A DNA stretch of 64,000 bases from an uncultured Polaribacter sp. (GCF_947503875.1 NZ_CANNFH010000001.1:372001-436000), one strand, 5' to 3'; shown: positions 43,043-54,606, counted from the first letter of the stretch. A program made the numbers and translations. Notes: generated by a model from the sequence alone, not told the origin.

Positions 43043-43854
43043 TATTGGTAGTTTTTTATGGCATTTCTTACGTTGCCGTATTTTTTTAACAAGGTACTTG
43101 CAGTTTGTTGGTCTATATTTAATTCTTTAACTAACATTTTTTCGCCTCTTTCTAATAGTTTTTTGTTAGAAAGTTGCATGTCTACCATTTTATTGCCTTT
43201 AATTTTACCAAGCAACACCATAGTACTTGTAGAGAGCATGTTTAGAACTAATTTTTGAGCAGTACCCGCTTTCATTCTAGAGCTACCTGTAACAAATTCA
43301 GGTCCAACTACCACTTCTATTGGAAATTTAGCAACCAAACCTAAAGGACTGTTTTTATTGCATGCAATACAACCTGTAATTATTTTGTTTTCATTACATT
43401 TCTCCAGAGCAGCAATAACATAAGGTGTTGTTCCAGAGGCGGCAATGCCTACAACAACGTCTTTTGCAGTAATTTTGTGTGCTTGTAAATCTAACCAGCC
43501 TTGGTTTTTAGAATCTTCAGCAAATTCCACAGCCTTTCTTATCGCAACATCTCCACCAGCAATTAAACCTACAACTAATTCATGAGGCACACCAAAAGTT
43601 GGCGGGCATTCAGAGGCATCCAAAATACCTAACCTGCCAGAAGTACCTGCTCCAATATAAAATAAACGGCCACCATTTTGTAATTTTTCAACAATAGCAG
43701 AGGTTAGTTTTTCTATTTGCGGCAAAGCTTTTTCTACAGCAAGTGGTACTGTTTTATCTTCGGTATTTATGTTGGTTAAGAGTTCTTTTACCGTCATTTT
43801 TTCTAAATGATTGTAATTAGAATCTTGTTCTGTAGTTTTTGTAAAATCCATCAT
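43042..43854 (-). CDS. murQ: N-acetylmuramic acid 6-phosphate etherase
   Basis: A 270-residue SIS-domain lyase that splits MurNAc-6-P into GlcNAc-6-P and D-lactate in peptidoglycan recycling. Hallmarks are 'GAGTSGRLGILDASECPPTF' (catalytic Glu), 'GVAASGTTPYV'-like 'GIAASGTTPYVIAAL', and 'SSRMKAGTAQKLVLNM'. It is a little shorter than the usual ~300 residues through a shorter C-terminus. The first two codons are both ATG; the second (43851) lies exactly four bases after the -7 box, as in pyrE and trmD, and is the likelier start. Confidence 0.95.
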   Translation of the reverse strand: MMDFTKTTEQDSNYNHLEKMTVKELLTNINTEDKTVPLAVEKALPQIEKLTSAIVEKLQNGGRLFYIGAGTSGRLGILDASECPPTFGVPHELVVGLIAGGDVAIRKAVEFAEDSKNQGWLDLQAHKITAKDVVVGIAASGTTPYVIAALEKCNENKIITGCIACNKNSPLGLVAKFPIEVVVGPEFVTGSSRMKAGTAQKLVLNMLSTSTMVLLGKIKGNKMVDMQLSNKKLLERGEKMLVKELNIDQQTASTLLKKYGNVRNAIKNYQ

Positions 43855-43855
43855 T

Positions 43856-43863
43856 CAAAAATA
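43856..43863 (-). promoter_or_regulatory. -7 box of the murQ operon
   Basis: The minus strand reads TATTTTTG. It ends one base before the first murQ ATG and four bases before the second. Confidence 0.55.
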
Positions 43864-43886
43864 CAGAATTATACCATATTTTCTTC

Positions 43887-43990
43887 AATATTTTTTGGGC
43901 GTTTTAACAGGCTTTCCATTATATCTTTTTTTAGAACCTGAAAAAAATCAGGTGCTAAAAAAAGGATGCCATTTCAATCCTTAACGCAAG
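43887..43990 (+). repeat. modular dispersed repeat, copy B
   Basis: AATATTTTTTGGGCG (43887-43901), TTTTAACAGGCTTTCC then ATTATATC and a T-run, a short hairpin ACCTGA/TCAGGT, then AAAAAAAGGATGCC and ATTTCAATCCTTAACGCAA ending 43990. It lies 24 bp upstream of the murQ -7 box. Read in the murQ direction it has the same orientation as copy C relative to the GH3 gene. Confidence 0.85.
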
Positions 43991-44104
43991 CCAGCGCAAG
44001 TGCTTTTTTAAGTACTTTTTACCACTGCATTTTAAGTGTTCTTTTATCTCTGCAATTAAAAAAAACACCAATATTATAACAGTAAAGCAACAATAAAAAA
44101 AGTA

Positions 44105-44944
44105 TTAATTTTCTATTTCATTTAAGGTTACAGAAACCGTATTTGTCTCAGAAATATGAAAATAACCTAAAGGAAAATTAGCGTCTGTTGTTTTGTTAAG
44201 AATATTACCTAAAAGGGTAGAAGGTACCGTTTCAAAAGGCCCACCACCACCAGTGCCACCTTGACTAGATAATATTCTAAAATAATTAAAATAAGCTACA
44301 TCAATACCAGACATTTTAAGTAAAATAGTTTCAGGCAAATCAAAATCTTCAGGGTCATAAAATTCTGATATTGTAATTGTAGAACCGTTTGTAAATAAAC
44401 GATCTGAAACTAGTGAGAATTCACCACCAGATAAATTAAACAAGTAAAAACTATCTTCATCTGCAACATCATCAAAACTAATTTGTAATTCAATAACTTC
44501 ATCAACAAAAAACAGCCTACTTGTTTGAAAGATATTGGTTATTGGTGCCGATTTTATTTTTTTTGTAGGAATACTTTTATACGTTTCATTATTGTAGATA
44601 ATGGTTAATTCATAGGCCACGTCATCTTCTGGTATAAAATTAGTTGTTGCATTGTAAAATCCATTATCATCTACATTGGTGTAATTAATTACAGAATTGT
44701 CAACTAAATTGGTTACAAAAACAGTAGCACTGTTTAAAGGTGGAATGTTTTCATCAAAAAAATCTGTTGTTAAGGTTAGTTTTACGCTTGTGTCTGCTGT
44801 AACTGGGTCTTCATCAAAATAGACTTCAAAAGTTGCGTCTACAACTAGTTTAGGTGCTATGGAAGGTAAATCTACTTCTACAACTTTTTCACAACTAGAA
44901 AAAACGAAGATTAATAATAACGGAATAATATATAGTTTTTTCAT
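44105..44944 (-). CDS. DUF4249 lipoprotein
   Basis: A 279-residue lipoprotein (lipobox 'FVFSSCEK', Cys18). It has the DUF4249 pattern: 'PKLVVDATFEVYFDEDP' start, then Ig-like strands 'NSATVFVTNL' and 'YELTIIYNNETYKS', and a mixed C-terminal half. It is a surface lipoprotein paired with the TonB-dependent receptor whose gene ends 4 bp upstream, analogous to SusD-SusC pairing but with an unrelated fold. The transported substrate is unknown. Confidence 0.88.
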   Translation of the reverse strand: MKKLYIIPLLLIFVFSSCEKVVEVDLPSIAPKLVVDATFEVYFDEDPVTADTSVKLTLTTDFFDENIPPLNSATVFVTNLVDNSVINYTNVDDNGFYNATTNFIPEDDVAYELTIIYNNETYKSIPTKKIKSAPITNIFQTSRLFFVDEVIELQISFDDVADEDSFYLFNLSGGEFSLVSDRLFTNGSTITISEFYDPEDFDLPETILLKMSGIDVAYFNYFRILSSQGGTGGGGPFETVPSTLLGNILNKTTDANFPLGYFHISETNTVSVTLNEIEN

Positions 44945-44948
44945 TTTG

Positions 44949-47336
44949 TTAAAAATTAAAGTTATAAGTTACAGAAGGTACAATACCAAAAATAGAAGTC
45001 TGTACAGCTTCACTTCTTCTAGTTTCTTCATTTTGTCTAAATACAATAGAAGCTGCATTTTGTCTGTTGTATATGTTATAGATTCCAAAAACCCACTCTC
45101 CTTGCCACTTTCTGTTTTTATTTTTGGTTGGTGTTAAAATTGCAGAAACATCTAGTCTGTGAAAAGCAGGCAATCTGTCTGCATTTCTTCTATCACTATC
45201 AAATAAAGGAGCTTCAATTCCTTCTACACCTTCATAAAGTGCTACTGGGTAATTTGTTGGCTGCCCTGTTTGGTAGGTTAAATTCGCATTAAATGTCCAT
45301 TTTTTGTTAAGACTGTAACTTGTATTTAAAGAAACATCATGTGTTTTATCAAATGGCGTGCTGTACCATTCTCCTGCATTTATTCCGGGTTCGTTTGGTG
45401 TTCTTCCTGGTGTTTGTTGTTCAGATCTAGATAAAGTATATGCAAGCCAACCTGTAAAATCTCCCTTATTCTTTTTAAACAATACTTCTAAACCATAAGC
45501 TCTTGCTTGTCCGTTTAAAATAACGGTTTCAATAGCATCATTTGCTACTAAATCTGCTCCGTTTATATAATCTATTCTATTCTGAATATCTTTGTAAAAA
45601 GCTTCAGTTTCTATGGTAAACATTCCGTTTTCCATAGTTTTAAAATAACCTATAGCAAACTGATCTAGCAATTGAGGTTTAATGTATTTGCCACTTGGTG
45701 CCCAAATATCTAATGGTGTAGGAGAGGCAGTATTGGTTAATAAGTGTAAATATTGCGCCATTCTATTGTAACTTACTTTTAAAGAACTATCATCATTAAT
45801 TAAATAAGAAAGCGCAAATCTTGGTTCAAAATTATTAAAAGAAGTAATTACATCCCTTCTATCAAATGTTAGGGTTTCCTCTTCTAATCTATTTGCAGAT
45901 GCATACGTTCTAGTAATATCATTATAAACAACAGCCTCATCGTTTTCATAAACATTTAATTCATCTTGTCCTAAACGAATAAAATTACTAAAACGAAGTC
46001 CATATTGCAGCCTTAGTTTGTCGGAAATTGTATGCTCTGCATCTATATAAGCTGCAAATTCATTAGAAAACTTTTGAATTAATTGTGTATTTTCAATGGT
46101 AGAATCTGGTCTATTTGGACTTATTTCACCAGGATTAAACTGGCTGTAAATGTTGTTAATACCATAAGAAAGCTCTAAATCATTATTTACAAAATGGTTA
46201 ATATCGTATTTAACGTTATAGTTAGTAATTCCAGAATCCCATTCAAAACCAACAAAATCTAATATTAATCCATAAAAATAATCTGAGTAAATTAACGATA
46301 AGTTGGAGAATATTTTGTCTGAAAAAAGGTGATTCCAACGTAAGTTAGCCACTTGATTACCATAAGTATTTACAAAACTATCGTTAATTCCAAAAACATC
46401 TTTACCAAAGTAACCCGAGAAGAAAAGGTTATTTTTATCATCTATTCTATAATTAATTTTAGTATTTAAGTCGTAAAAATAAGCGGTATTGTCTATATCT
46501 GCCAAAGGCAAAAATAAATGAGCATAAGAAGATCTACCACCAATTAAAAATGATATTTTTTCTTCTTTAATTGGTCCTTCAATTAATAATCTAGAAGAAA
46601 TTAAGCCTATACCACCAGTTGCTTTAAACTCTTTACTATTTCCTTCTTTTTGATAAATATCTAAAACAGATGAAAGTCTACCACCGTATTTTGCAGGAAT
46701 ACCACCTTTATATAGTTTCACGTCTTTAATAACATCTGGATTAAAAACTGAGAAAAAACCAAATAAATGAGACGAATTAAATACAATAGCTTCATCTAAT
46801 AAAATTAAGTTTTGGTCTGCAGCACCACCTCTTACGTTAAAACCAGAAGCGCCTTCACCTGCACTGGTTACACCTGGCAAAAGAATAAGCGATTTTATAA
46901 CATCAGCTTCCCCTAAAACAACGGGTATCTTTTTTATACTTGCAGAGGTTAGCCTATTAACACTCATTTGAGGTGTTTTAATGTTAAGGTTTTCTACATT
47001 ACTCTCAATAACAATTTCGTCTAAACTTTCTGTAGATTCTTTTAATTTAAAACTTTTAGTGGTTTTTTCTACAAGTTCTATTTCTTCTGCTATAGTTGTA
47101 AAGCCTAAATAACTAATTAGAATTTTATATTTTCCTTTAGGTACAGTTATCGAGTAAAAACCATATTGGTTTGTGGTAGTTCCAGAATTTAATTCTGGAA
47201 AGTAAACAGACACACCAATTAAGGTTTCGTTATTCGCATCGTCATAAATAGTACCACTTAGCGTAACATTTTCTTGACTAAATCCTAAAAAAGAGATGAA
47301 AAAAAAGAAAATGTATAATCTTTTTGGTTGCAGCAT
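44949..47336 (-). CDS. TonB-dependent receptor with carboxypeptidase-like N-domain
   Basis: A 795-residue outer-membrane receptor. After the signal peptide (1-20) comes a CarboxypepD_reg-like domain (about 24-105, 'TLIGVSVYFPELNSGTTTNQ'), a plug (about 120-225, 'GFNVRGGAADQNLILLDEAI') and a beta-barrel ending 'SVTYNFNF'. It forms a two-gene operon with the DUF4249 lipoprotein, a conserved Bacteroidota pair whose substrates are mostly unknown. It differs from the hmuR-like receptor in having the N-domain and no HmuY partner. Its own -7 box is at 47368-47375. Confidence 0.9.
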   Translation of the reverse strand: MLQPKRLYIFFFFISFLGFSQENVTLSGTIYDDANNETLIGVSVYFPELNSGTTTNQYGFYSITVPKGKYKILISYLGFTTIAEEIELVEKTTKSFKLKESTESLDEIVIESNVENLNIKTPQMSVNRLTSASIKKIPVVLGEADVIKSLILLPGVTSAGEGASGFNVRGGAADQNLILLDEAIVFNSSHLFGFFSVFNPDVIKDVKLYKGGIPAKYGGRLSSVLDIYQKEGNSKEFKATGGIGLISSRLLIEGPIKEEKISFLIGGRSSYAHLFLPLADIDNTAYFYDLNTKINYRIDDKNNLFFSGYFGKDVFGINDSFVNTYGNQVANLRWNHLFSDKIFSNLSLIYSDYFYGLILDFVGFEWDSGITNYNVKYDINHFVNNDLELSYGINNIYSQFNPGEISPNRPDSTIENTQLIQKFSNEFAAYIDAEHTISDKLRLQYGLRFSNFIRLGQDELNVYENDEAVVYNDITRTYASANRLEEETLTFDRRDVITSFNNFEPRFALSYLINDDSSLKVSYNRMAQYLHLLTNTASPTPLDIWAPSGKYIKPQLLDQFAIGYFKTMENGMFTIETEAFYKDIQNRIDYINGADLVANDAIETVILNGQARAYGLEVLFKKNKGDFTGWLAYTLSRSEQQTPGRTPNEPGINAGEWYSTPFDKTHDVSLNTSYSLNKKWTFNANLTYQTGQPTNYPVALYEGVEGIEAPLFDSDRRNADRLPAFHRLDVSAILTPTKNKNRKWQGEWVFGIYNIYNRQNAASIVFRQNEETRRSEAVQTSIFGIVPSVTYNFNF

Positions 47337-47367
47337 TTTTGTTTAATTGTTTGTTCGAATTATCCAA

Positions 47368-47375
47368 CAAAAATA
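47368..47375 (-). promoter_or_regulatory. -7 box of the TonB receptor/DUF4249 operon
   Basis: The minus strand reads TATTTTTG, 31 bases before the start codon at 47336. Confidence 0.5.
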
Positions 47376-47417
47376 CAACAGTATAATGGTAAGAAAACGT
47401 TAAAAGATTACTCTTTT

Positions 47418-48881
47418 TTAATCGTATACAATATCATTTACCTCTATTTTTCTGTTTTGCACAAAATCATATAAGGTAAGCCTCCTTAAAATGTAATAAT
47501 CGTTCCAAAATTTTTCTAAAGAGTTTAGGTAAGATAGTACAGACCTGTCTTGCTCTTGTAAAGCAATATTTAGATCTGTAATGGTAATTTTACCTAAAAT
47601 AAATCTTTTTTTTGCAATTTCATATCGCTTTAAGGCAATTTCTTGAGCTTTTTTGGTTGTTTTTAAAAAATTACGTTGATTTTGCCAATTTAAAACATGT
47701 AAGTAAATCTCTTGTTCAAATTCTTGTTGTTCAATTTTAATGTTGGTTTCAACTAAGTCTTTATTGGCTTCTACAATTTTTCGCCTAGATTTAGAAACAC
47801 CCCAATCTAGAATTGGGATTCCTAAAGATACAACAAGGCTTTGTTGTTGGTTAAAGTCGTTAAATAAATTGTCAAACTGATTGCCTTGTTGCGAAATTCC
47901 AAAATTAGCGCGCAAACTCATACGCAATCTATTATTACCTTTTACTTCTGCCACATCTTGTTCTGCTTGTAAACGTCTTCTTCTAAATTCTATAACTGCT
48001 CTTCTATTGGATTTGGCTTCTTCTAACGCTTTTTCTACGGTTACCGTAAACGTGGTTAATTCTTTTGGTGTAGATAACACTATATTTTCTGTTTCTAAAA
48101 CAAGGTATCTAGATAGATTTTGTGATGCTTGTTTAAACTGTATTTCATTCGTTATTACTTCGTTTTCTGAGTTTAAAACAGACAATTCTATTTGTAGTAA
48201 ATCGTTTTCTGCAATTTTCCCCATTTTAAACCTTCCTTTAGATATCTGAAAAAGCGTATCTTGATTAGAGAGATTAGATTTTGCTATTTTGGCTTGAATT
48301 TGTGCTTTTAACAAAGCGAAATATCTTCTGCTCGTGTTTAAAGAGATTCTTTCCATACGCTCTATAAACTCTCTTTTTGCTTCTTCATAAATTAAGGGTT
48401 CTATTCTTTTTTCCCACTTAAAAGGGTTGTATAATAAAGAGTTTTGGGTATAATTTAAAGAAAATGGTATTACTGCAAATCCTGTAGATTCATTGGGTTC
48501 AAAACGGTCTATTCTTTCTACGTTAGAACTTACAGAAATTGTACCTCCAGTAAGTGCAATATTTTGGTTTAAAGATAAACTTCCATCAAAACTAACTTGA
48601 TTAGATCTTCTAAAATCATCAGAACCATCATCTAAAAGAATTCTATTTACAGAGTTTCTAAATTGTGGTAAAGTAGCATCTAAACGCAGTTGAGGCAAAA
48701 ACCGAGCTTGGTAGTTTCTATAACGCCAATAACTAGCTTGGTTTTGGTTAACTAATGCTTTGTATTCTGGCGATTCTTCTTGTGCTATTTTAATGGCTTC
48801 ATCTAAAGTAATAAATCTTTTTTCTTGACTAAAAGCAAATCCAGTTAATAGCAATAAGCAATATATAAGTGATTTTTTCAT
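47418..48881 (-). CDS. TolC-family outer-membrane efflux protein
   Basis: A 487-residue protein with a signal peptide (MKKSLIYCLLLLTGFAFSQ) and two OEP halves of long helices ('LDEAIKIAQEESPEYKAL', 'RFKMGKIAENDLLQIELSVL', 'RYEIAKKRFILGKITITDLN'). The open frame extends upstream to 48950, but the ATG at 48881 starts the signal peptide and lies 4 bp after the permease stop, so I take it. TolC proteins form the outer-membrane channel of tripartite exporters; the adaptor and permease genes are immediately upstream. Confidence 0.92.
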   Translation of the reverse strand: MKKSLIYCLLLLTGFAFSQEKRFITLDEAIKIAQEESPEYKALVNQNQASYWRYRNYQARFLPQLRLDATLPQFRNSVNRILLDDGSDDFRRSNQVSFDGSLSLNQNIALTGGTISVSSNVERIDRFEPNESTGFAVIPFSLNYTQNSLLYNPFKWEKRIEPLIYEEAKREFIERMERISLNTSRRYFALLKAQIQAKIAKSNLSNQDTLFQISKGRFKMGKIAENDLLQIELSVLNSENEVITNEIQFKQASQNLSRYLVLETENIVLSTPKELTTFTVTVEKALEEAKSNRRAVIEFRRRRLQAEQDVAEVKGNNRLRMSLRANFGISQQGNQFDNLFNDFNQQQSLVVSLGIPILDWGVSKSRRKIVEANKDLVETNIKIEQQEFEQEIYLHVLNWQNQRNFLKTTKKAQEIALKRYEIAKKRFILGKITITDLNIALQEQDRSVLSYLNSLEKFWNDYYILRRLTLYDFVQNRKIEVNDIVYD

Positions 48882-48885
48882 AATG

Positions 48886-50262
48886 TTATTCATGTCTAAT
48901 AGCCTCAATAGGGCTTTTACTTGCCGCAGATTTTGCGGGCGCAATTCCAAAAATTAAGCCAATTAAAGTAGCTACAAAAAAGGATAATAAAATAGAGCTA
49001 AGTGAAAGTATGGTTTCTATACCTGTAGTAAATTCTAAAATATAGGACGCAAAAACACCTAAAATTATACCAATAATACCACCACCAATACTTACCAAAA
49101 CAGATTCTGTTAAAAATTGTAAAATAACGTCTTCTTGCGTAGCTCCAATTGCTCTAATTATACCAATTTCTTTGGTTCTTTCTAAAACAGAGGCTAACAT
49201 AATATTCATGATACCAATACCGCCAATTAAAAGCGAAATTCCAGCAATTATACTTAAAACAATATTAAAAATTTGCTTTGTTTTTTGCTGTTGCTTTAAC
49301 AATTGGATAGGAATAGAAATTTCAAAATCTAGCATATCATTATGCCTTCTTTTTAGCATTCTACTTAAAACATCTGCAGTTGTATTTAGTTCATTGGAGT
49401 TGTTTACTTGAACCGTTAATTTATCTAATTGATGATAATTACCTCTTGGAATTCTTTCTTTTGGCCCTTGGTTGTTTCCACTGATAAAAATCACACTACC
49501 ACCACTGCTGGTATTTCTTTGTTTGTCTATAATGTTTTTGCGATCTCTAAAACGAACTAAAAATGTTTTTAAAGGAATATAAACATCTTGATTTAAATCT
49601 CTAATACCTAAGTTTTCTTGAGCAGAATCAGAAATAAATTTTTCTTCGATAACTCCAATTACTTGTAGCCAAACGTCTTTTACTTTAATTCTTTTACCAA
49701 TAGCACTTTCTCCGGTAAATAATTTCTTTTCTATTTTTTTACCAATAATACAAACAGGTAAGGCATTTTCTTCTTGAGTTTTGTTAAAGTTTTTTCCACT
49801 TTCTATAGATATATTTGTAGTATTAAAGTACTTACTAGAAATACCGATTAATTTTACAGGGTTTTGTTTTCCTTTTTTAGTTACATAAGTCTCTAAAATA
49901 ATTTCTGGACTTACTACTTTTATAGAAGGTATATTTTTTTCTATACTTTTTACATCCAGTAAATCTAATCCTTTAGAAAAACGTTTAGATTCAGCAGCGC
50001 CATCTTCACTTTCTTCATCTGTATTTTCTTCTTTTTCATCTGGTATTGGTGTAATAACAATATTGTTAACACCTACTAACTCAAGTTGCGCTAAAATTTC
50101 TTTTTCTGCTCCATTACCAATGGCTAGCATTGTAATTACTGCAGCAACGCCAAAAATAATACCTAAGGATGTAAGTAAAGTTCTAACTTTATTGGTAAGA
50201 ATTACACGAACAGCTTCACTAAAATTTGATTTTAGTTTCTCTATATAAATTTTATCGAACAT
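48886..50262 (-). CDS. MacB-type ABC transporter permease
   Basis: A 458-residue permease with a first membrane helix (about 26-48), a large periplasmic MacB_PCD domain (50-330, with an acidic insertion 'DEKEENTDEESEDGAAES' near 80) and three C-terminal helices in an FtsX domain ('NIVLSIIAGISLLIGGIGIM', 'LERTKEIGIIRAIGAT'). No ATP-binding domain is fused, unlike E. coli MacB, and no ATPase gene is adjacent. It lies between the adaptor (7 bp) and TolC (4 bp) genes. It probably exports a lipopeptide, siderophore or drug together with an ATPase encoded elsewhere. Confidence 0.9.
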   Translation of the reverse strand: MFDKIYIEKLKSNFSEAVRVILTNKVRTLLTSLGIIFGVAAVITMLAIGNGAEKEILAQLELVGVNNIVITPIPDEKEENTDEESEDGAAESKRFSKGLDLLDVKSIEKNIPSIKVVSPEIILETYVTKKGKQNPVKLIGISSKYFNTTNISIESGKNFNKTQEENALPVCIIGKKIEKKLFTGESAIGKRIKVKDVWLQVIGVIEEKFISDSAQENLGIRDLNQDVYIPLKTFLVRFRDRKNIIDKQRNTSSGGSVIFISGNNQGPKERIPRGNYHQLDKLTVQVNNSNELNTTADVLSRMLKRRHNDMLDFEISIPIQLLKQQQKTKQIFNIVLSIIAGISLLIGGIGIMNIMLASVLERTKEIGIIRAIGATQEDVILQFLTESVLVSIGGGIIGIILGVFASYILEFTTGIETILSLSSILLSFFVATLIGLIFGIAPAKSAASKSPIEAIRHE

Positions 50263-50269
50263 AGAAAGA

Positions 50270-51517
50270 CTAGTTTAATTTTGCAATTTCTGTTTTTTCT
50301 AATCCTTCTGGTTTGTTTAAGTACACTTCATCTTCTTCAGATAAACCAGCTTCAATTATAACAGCGTCATTATTTGCATCACCTAGCTTTACTTCTTTTT
50401 TGTCAATAGAAAAGCCTGATTTTTTATATACATAGGTAGTTTCATTTTCTGTAAAAATTGCTTCTAAAGGAACATGTAAAACGTCTTTACGTTCAAAGGT
50501 TAAAATTCTGTTAGAAGTGGTCATTCCTGGTCTAATATTTTCGTTGGTTTCGTTTAATTTTATCAGTACTTGAAACACTTTAATATCAGAGCCTCTTTTG
50601 TTTTCACCAACATTGGCAACATCTGTTACAATTCCGTCTAACTCAACATCAGGAAAAGCATCAAAACCAATTTTAACAGGCAAGCCTTTTTTAATTTTTC
50701 TAATGTCTACTTCGTTAGCATAGGTTTTAGATTCCATTTTAGTTAAATCTGGCAGCGTAGCAATAGACGTTTCCCAAGGACTTATAGAAGAACCAACTTT
50801 TTTCTTGGTACCATTCCACTCTCTTTCATAAGTTATCATTCCACTACCATTAGAGTAAATTGTAAAAGATTCTAAAAGGTTTAAAAGGTTATCTAGTTCT
50901 TTTCTTATTTTAGAAACTCTGGTGCCAACTTCTACCATTTTTGCATTGGCTTGCCTTTTTTTAATTTTATAGTTTTCTTGTTTTTCTCTAACGTCTCTCT
51001 CTAATTTGTTTAATTGGTTTTCTAGTTTTTTTATAGTTGCAGGTGGTTCGTAAATAGACTGTTTTAGCTCTAATTTGGTTTCTTCCATATTAAAACGTAA
51101 ATCTTTTAATGCGTTCCTTTCTTGTTTTAAAGAAAGGGTAGTGTCTAATTGCTGTTGGGTGAATTTAGAAACTTCTGCTTCTAGGTTTAGCCTAGCATCT
51201 AAGATAAGTTCGTTAACGCCAGAAGGATCTAGTTTACCTACATAATCGCCTTTTTTTACTATAGAACCTTCTGCTACTAAATCTTGAATTTTAATTTCTC
51301 TAAGTCTAAATTTTCTAAGATTTGGTGGTCCAGTAATTTTTTTAAGACTTGTAGATTGTGCTTCACCAGAGGTAACTACTTCACTTTTAAAATTGCCTTT
51401 TTTTACTTTAGAAGTTAAGTAAATGGAGTCTTCTGCAGAAGGAGAAAAGTAATTGTAGGCTAAAAATAGCAGTGCAACAATAGCAATAGCGATTAGTGCA
51501 ATTTTTTTCTTACTCAT
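50270..51517 (-). CDS. HlyD/MacA-type periplasmic adaptor
   Basis: A 415-residue membrane-fusion protein with an N-terminal helix (about 4-22), lipoyl-like half-motifs ('GDYVGKLDPSGVNE'), a long coiled coil (about 95-220, Lys/Glu heptads), a beta-barrel ('MESKTYANEVDIRKIKKGLP') and a C-terminal membrane-proximal domain. The open frame extends upstream to 51577, but ATG 51517 begins the membrane helix and follows a -7 box at 51541. First in the operon with the MacB-type permease and TolC. Confidence 0.9.
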   Translation of the reverse strand: MSKKKIALIAIAIVALLFLAYNYFSPSAEDSIYLTSKVKKGNFKSEVVTSGEAQSTSLKKITGPPNLRKFRLREIKIQDLVAEGSIVKKGDYVGKLDPSGVNELILDARLNLEAEVSKFTQQQLDTTLSLKQERNALKDLRFNMEETKLELKQSIYEPPATIKKLENQLNKLERDVREKQENYKIKKRQANAKMVEVGTRVSKIRKELDNLLNLLESFTIYSNGSGMITYEREWNGTKKKVGSSISPWETSIATLPDLTKMESKTYANEVDIRKIKKGLPVKIGFDAFPDVELDGIVTDVANVGENKRGSDIKVFQVLIKLNETNENIRPGMTTSNRILTFERKDVLHVPLEAIFTENETTYVYKKSGFSIDKKEVKLGDANNDAVIIEAGLSEEDEVYLNKPEGLEKTEIAKLN

Positions 51518-51540
51518 GTTTGATTGATTTAGTATAAAAT

Positions 51541-51548
51541 CAAATCTA
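51541..51548 (-). promoter_or_regulatory. -7 box of the exporter operon
   Basis: The minus strand reads TAGATTTG, 23 bases before the adaptor ATG at 51517 and just after the icd terminator. Confidence 0.5.
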
Positions 51549-51554
51549 AATAAA

Positions 51555-51578
51555 AATGAGAGCCAATTGGCTCTCATT
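51555..51578 (-). terminator. terminator of icd
   Basis: Perfect 10-bp arms AATGAGAGCC (51555-51564) and its complement (51569-51578) around AATT; leftward it continues into a T-rich stretch. It isolates icd from the exporter operon. Confidence 0.85.
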
Positions 51579-51607
51579 ATGTTAATATGTTTATAAAGTT
51601 TTAAAAA

Positions 51608-53872
<2,265 letters not shown>

Positions 53873-53902
53873 TTAATGAAAGTTCATAAAATATAAATCG
53901 AG

Positions 53903-53910
53903 CAAATTTA
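53903..53910 (-). promoter_or_regulatory. -7 box of icd
   Basis: The minus strand reads TAAATTTG, 72 bases before the icd start, implying a leader of about 70 bases. Confidence 0.5.
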
Positions 53911-54132
53911 TGAATTTTAGTTGATTTTAATATTGGTAAAATCCTATAAATTAGTAAGTTTTATTACAGTATTAATAATATTTTAAACCTATTTATTTAA
54001 AGTTAAAAATTAGCTTGCTTTTTACTTTTGGGTAGTCGTATTTATTTTAAAAAATAACAATACTAAATTATTGAAAATTTTAAATAGAGCTAAACTCCGT
54101 TATATTTTGAAATGCTGAATTTATTGCAAAAA

Positions 54133-54162
54133 AAAAACGTTGTGAATTTTCACAACGTTTTT
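54133..54162 (-). terminator. terminator of rplS
   Basis: 13-bp arms (54133-54145 and 54150-54162) including AACGTTGTGA and its complement; A-tract on the left (a T-run leftward), 22 bp after the rplS stop. Confidence 0.9.
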
Positions 54163-54184
54163 AGGTTTTATGCTATTTGAAGTA

Positions 54185-54535
54185 TTATCTTCTTTTTTCA
54201 GTAATTCTAGCTTTTTTACCAGTAAGACCTCTAAAGTAAAAGATTCTAGCTCTACGAACTTTACCTCTTTTATTTACTTCAATTTTTTGAATAGAAGGTA
54301 AGTTTACGGGAAAAATTCTTTCTACACCTACAGTACCAGACATTTTTCTGATAGTAAACGTTTCTGAAAGACCTGTTCCTCTTCTTTGAATAACAACACC
54401 TCTAAAAAACTGAGTTCTAGATTTATCTCCTTCTTTAATTTCGTAATAAACAGTGATCGTGTCACCAGCAGCAAATTCTGCAAATTCTTTTTTTGTTACA
54501 AATTCGTCTTGTACAAATTTTATTAAAGATTCCAT
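54185..54535 (-). CDS. rplS: 50S ribosomal protein L19
   Basis: A 116-residue ribosomal protein, normal length. It has '[20 protein letters not shown]', '[20 protein letters not shown]', '[19 protein letters not shown]' and '[18 protein letters not shown]'. L19 sits at the 30S-50S interface. In many bacteria rplS directly follows trmD; here a glycosyltransferase gene lies between them, and rplS has its own -7 box and a 71-base leader. Confidence 0.98.
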   Translation of the reverse strand: MESLIKFVQDEFVTKKEFAEFAAGDTITVYYEIKEGDKSRTQFFRGVVIQRRGTGLSETFTIRKMSGTVGVERIFPVNLPSIQKIEVNKRGKVRRARIFYFRGLTGKKARITEKRR

Positions 54536-54562
54536 ATCTTTTAATTTTAATTAATTTTGTAA

Positions 54563-54593
54563 AACAACATTCACGATTTCTTCGTCAGAGGTT
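54563..54593 (-). promoter_or_regulatory. possible structured leader of rplS
   Basis: In the rplS leader the minus strand can fold with an outer AAC/GTT pairing and an inner ACGA/TCGT stem (54573-54576 with 54582-54585) around a five-base loop. Ribosomal-protein genes are often regulated by such leaders, but this stem is short and its conservation is untested. Confidence 0.25.
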
Positions 54594-54606
54594 AATTTAG
54601 CGGTTG

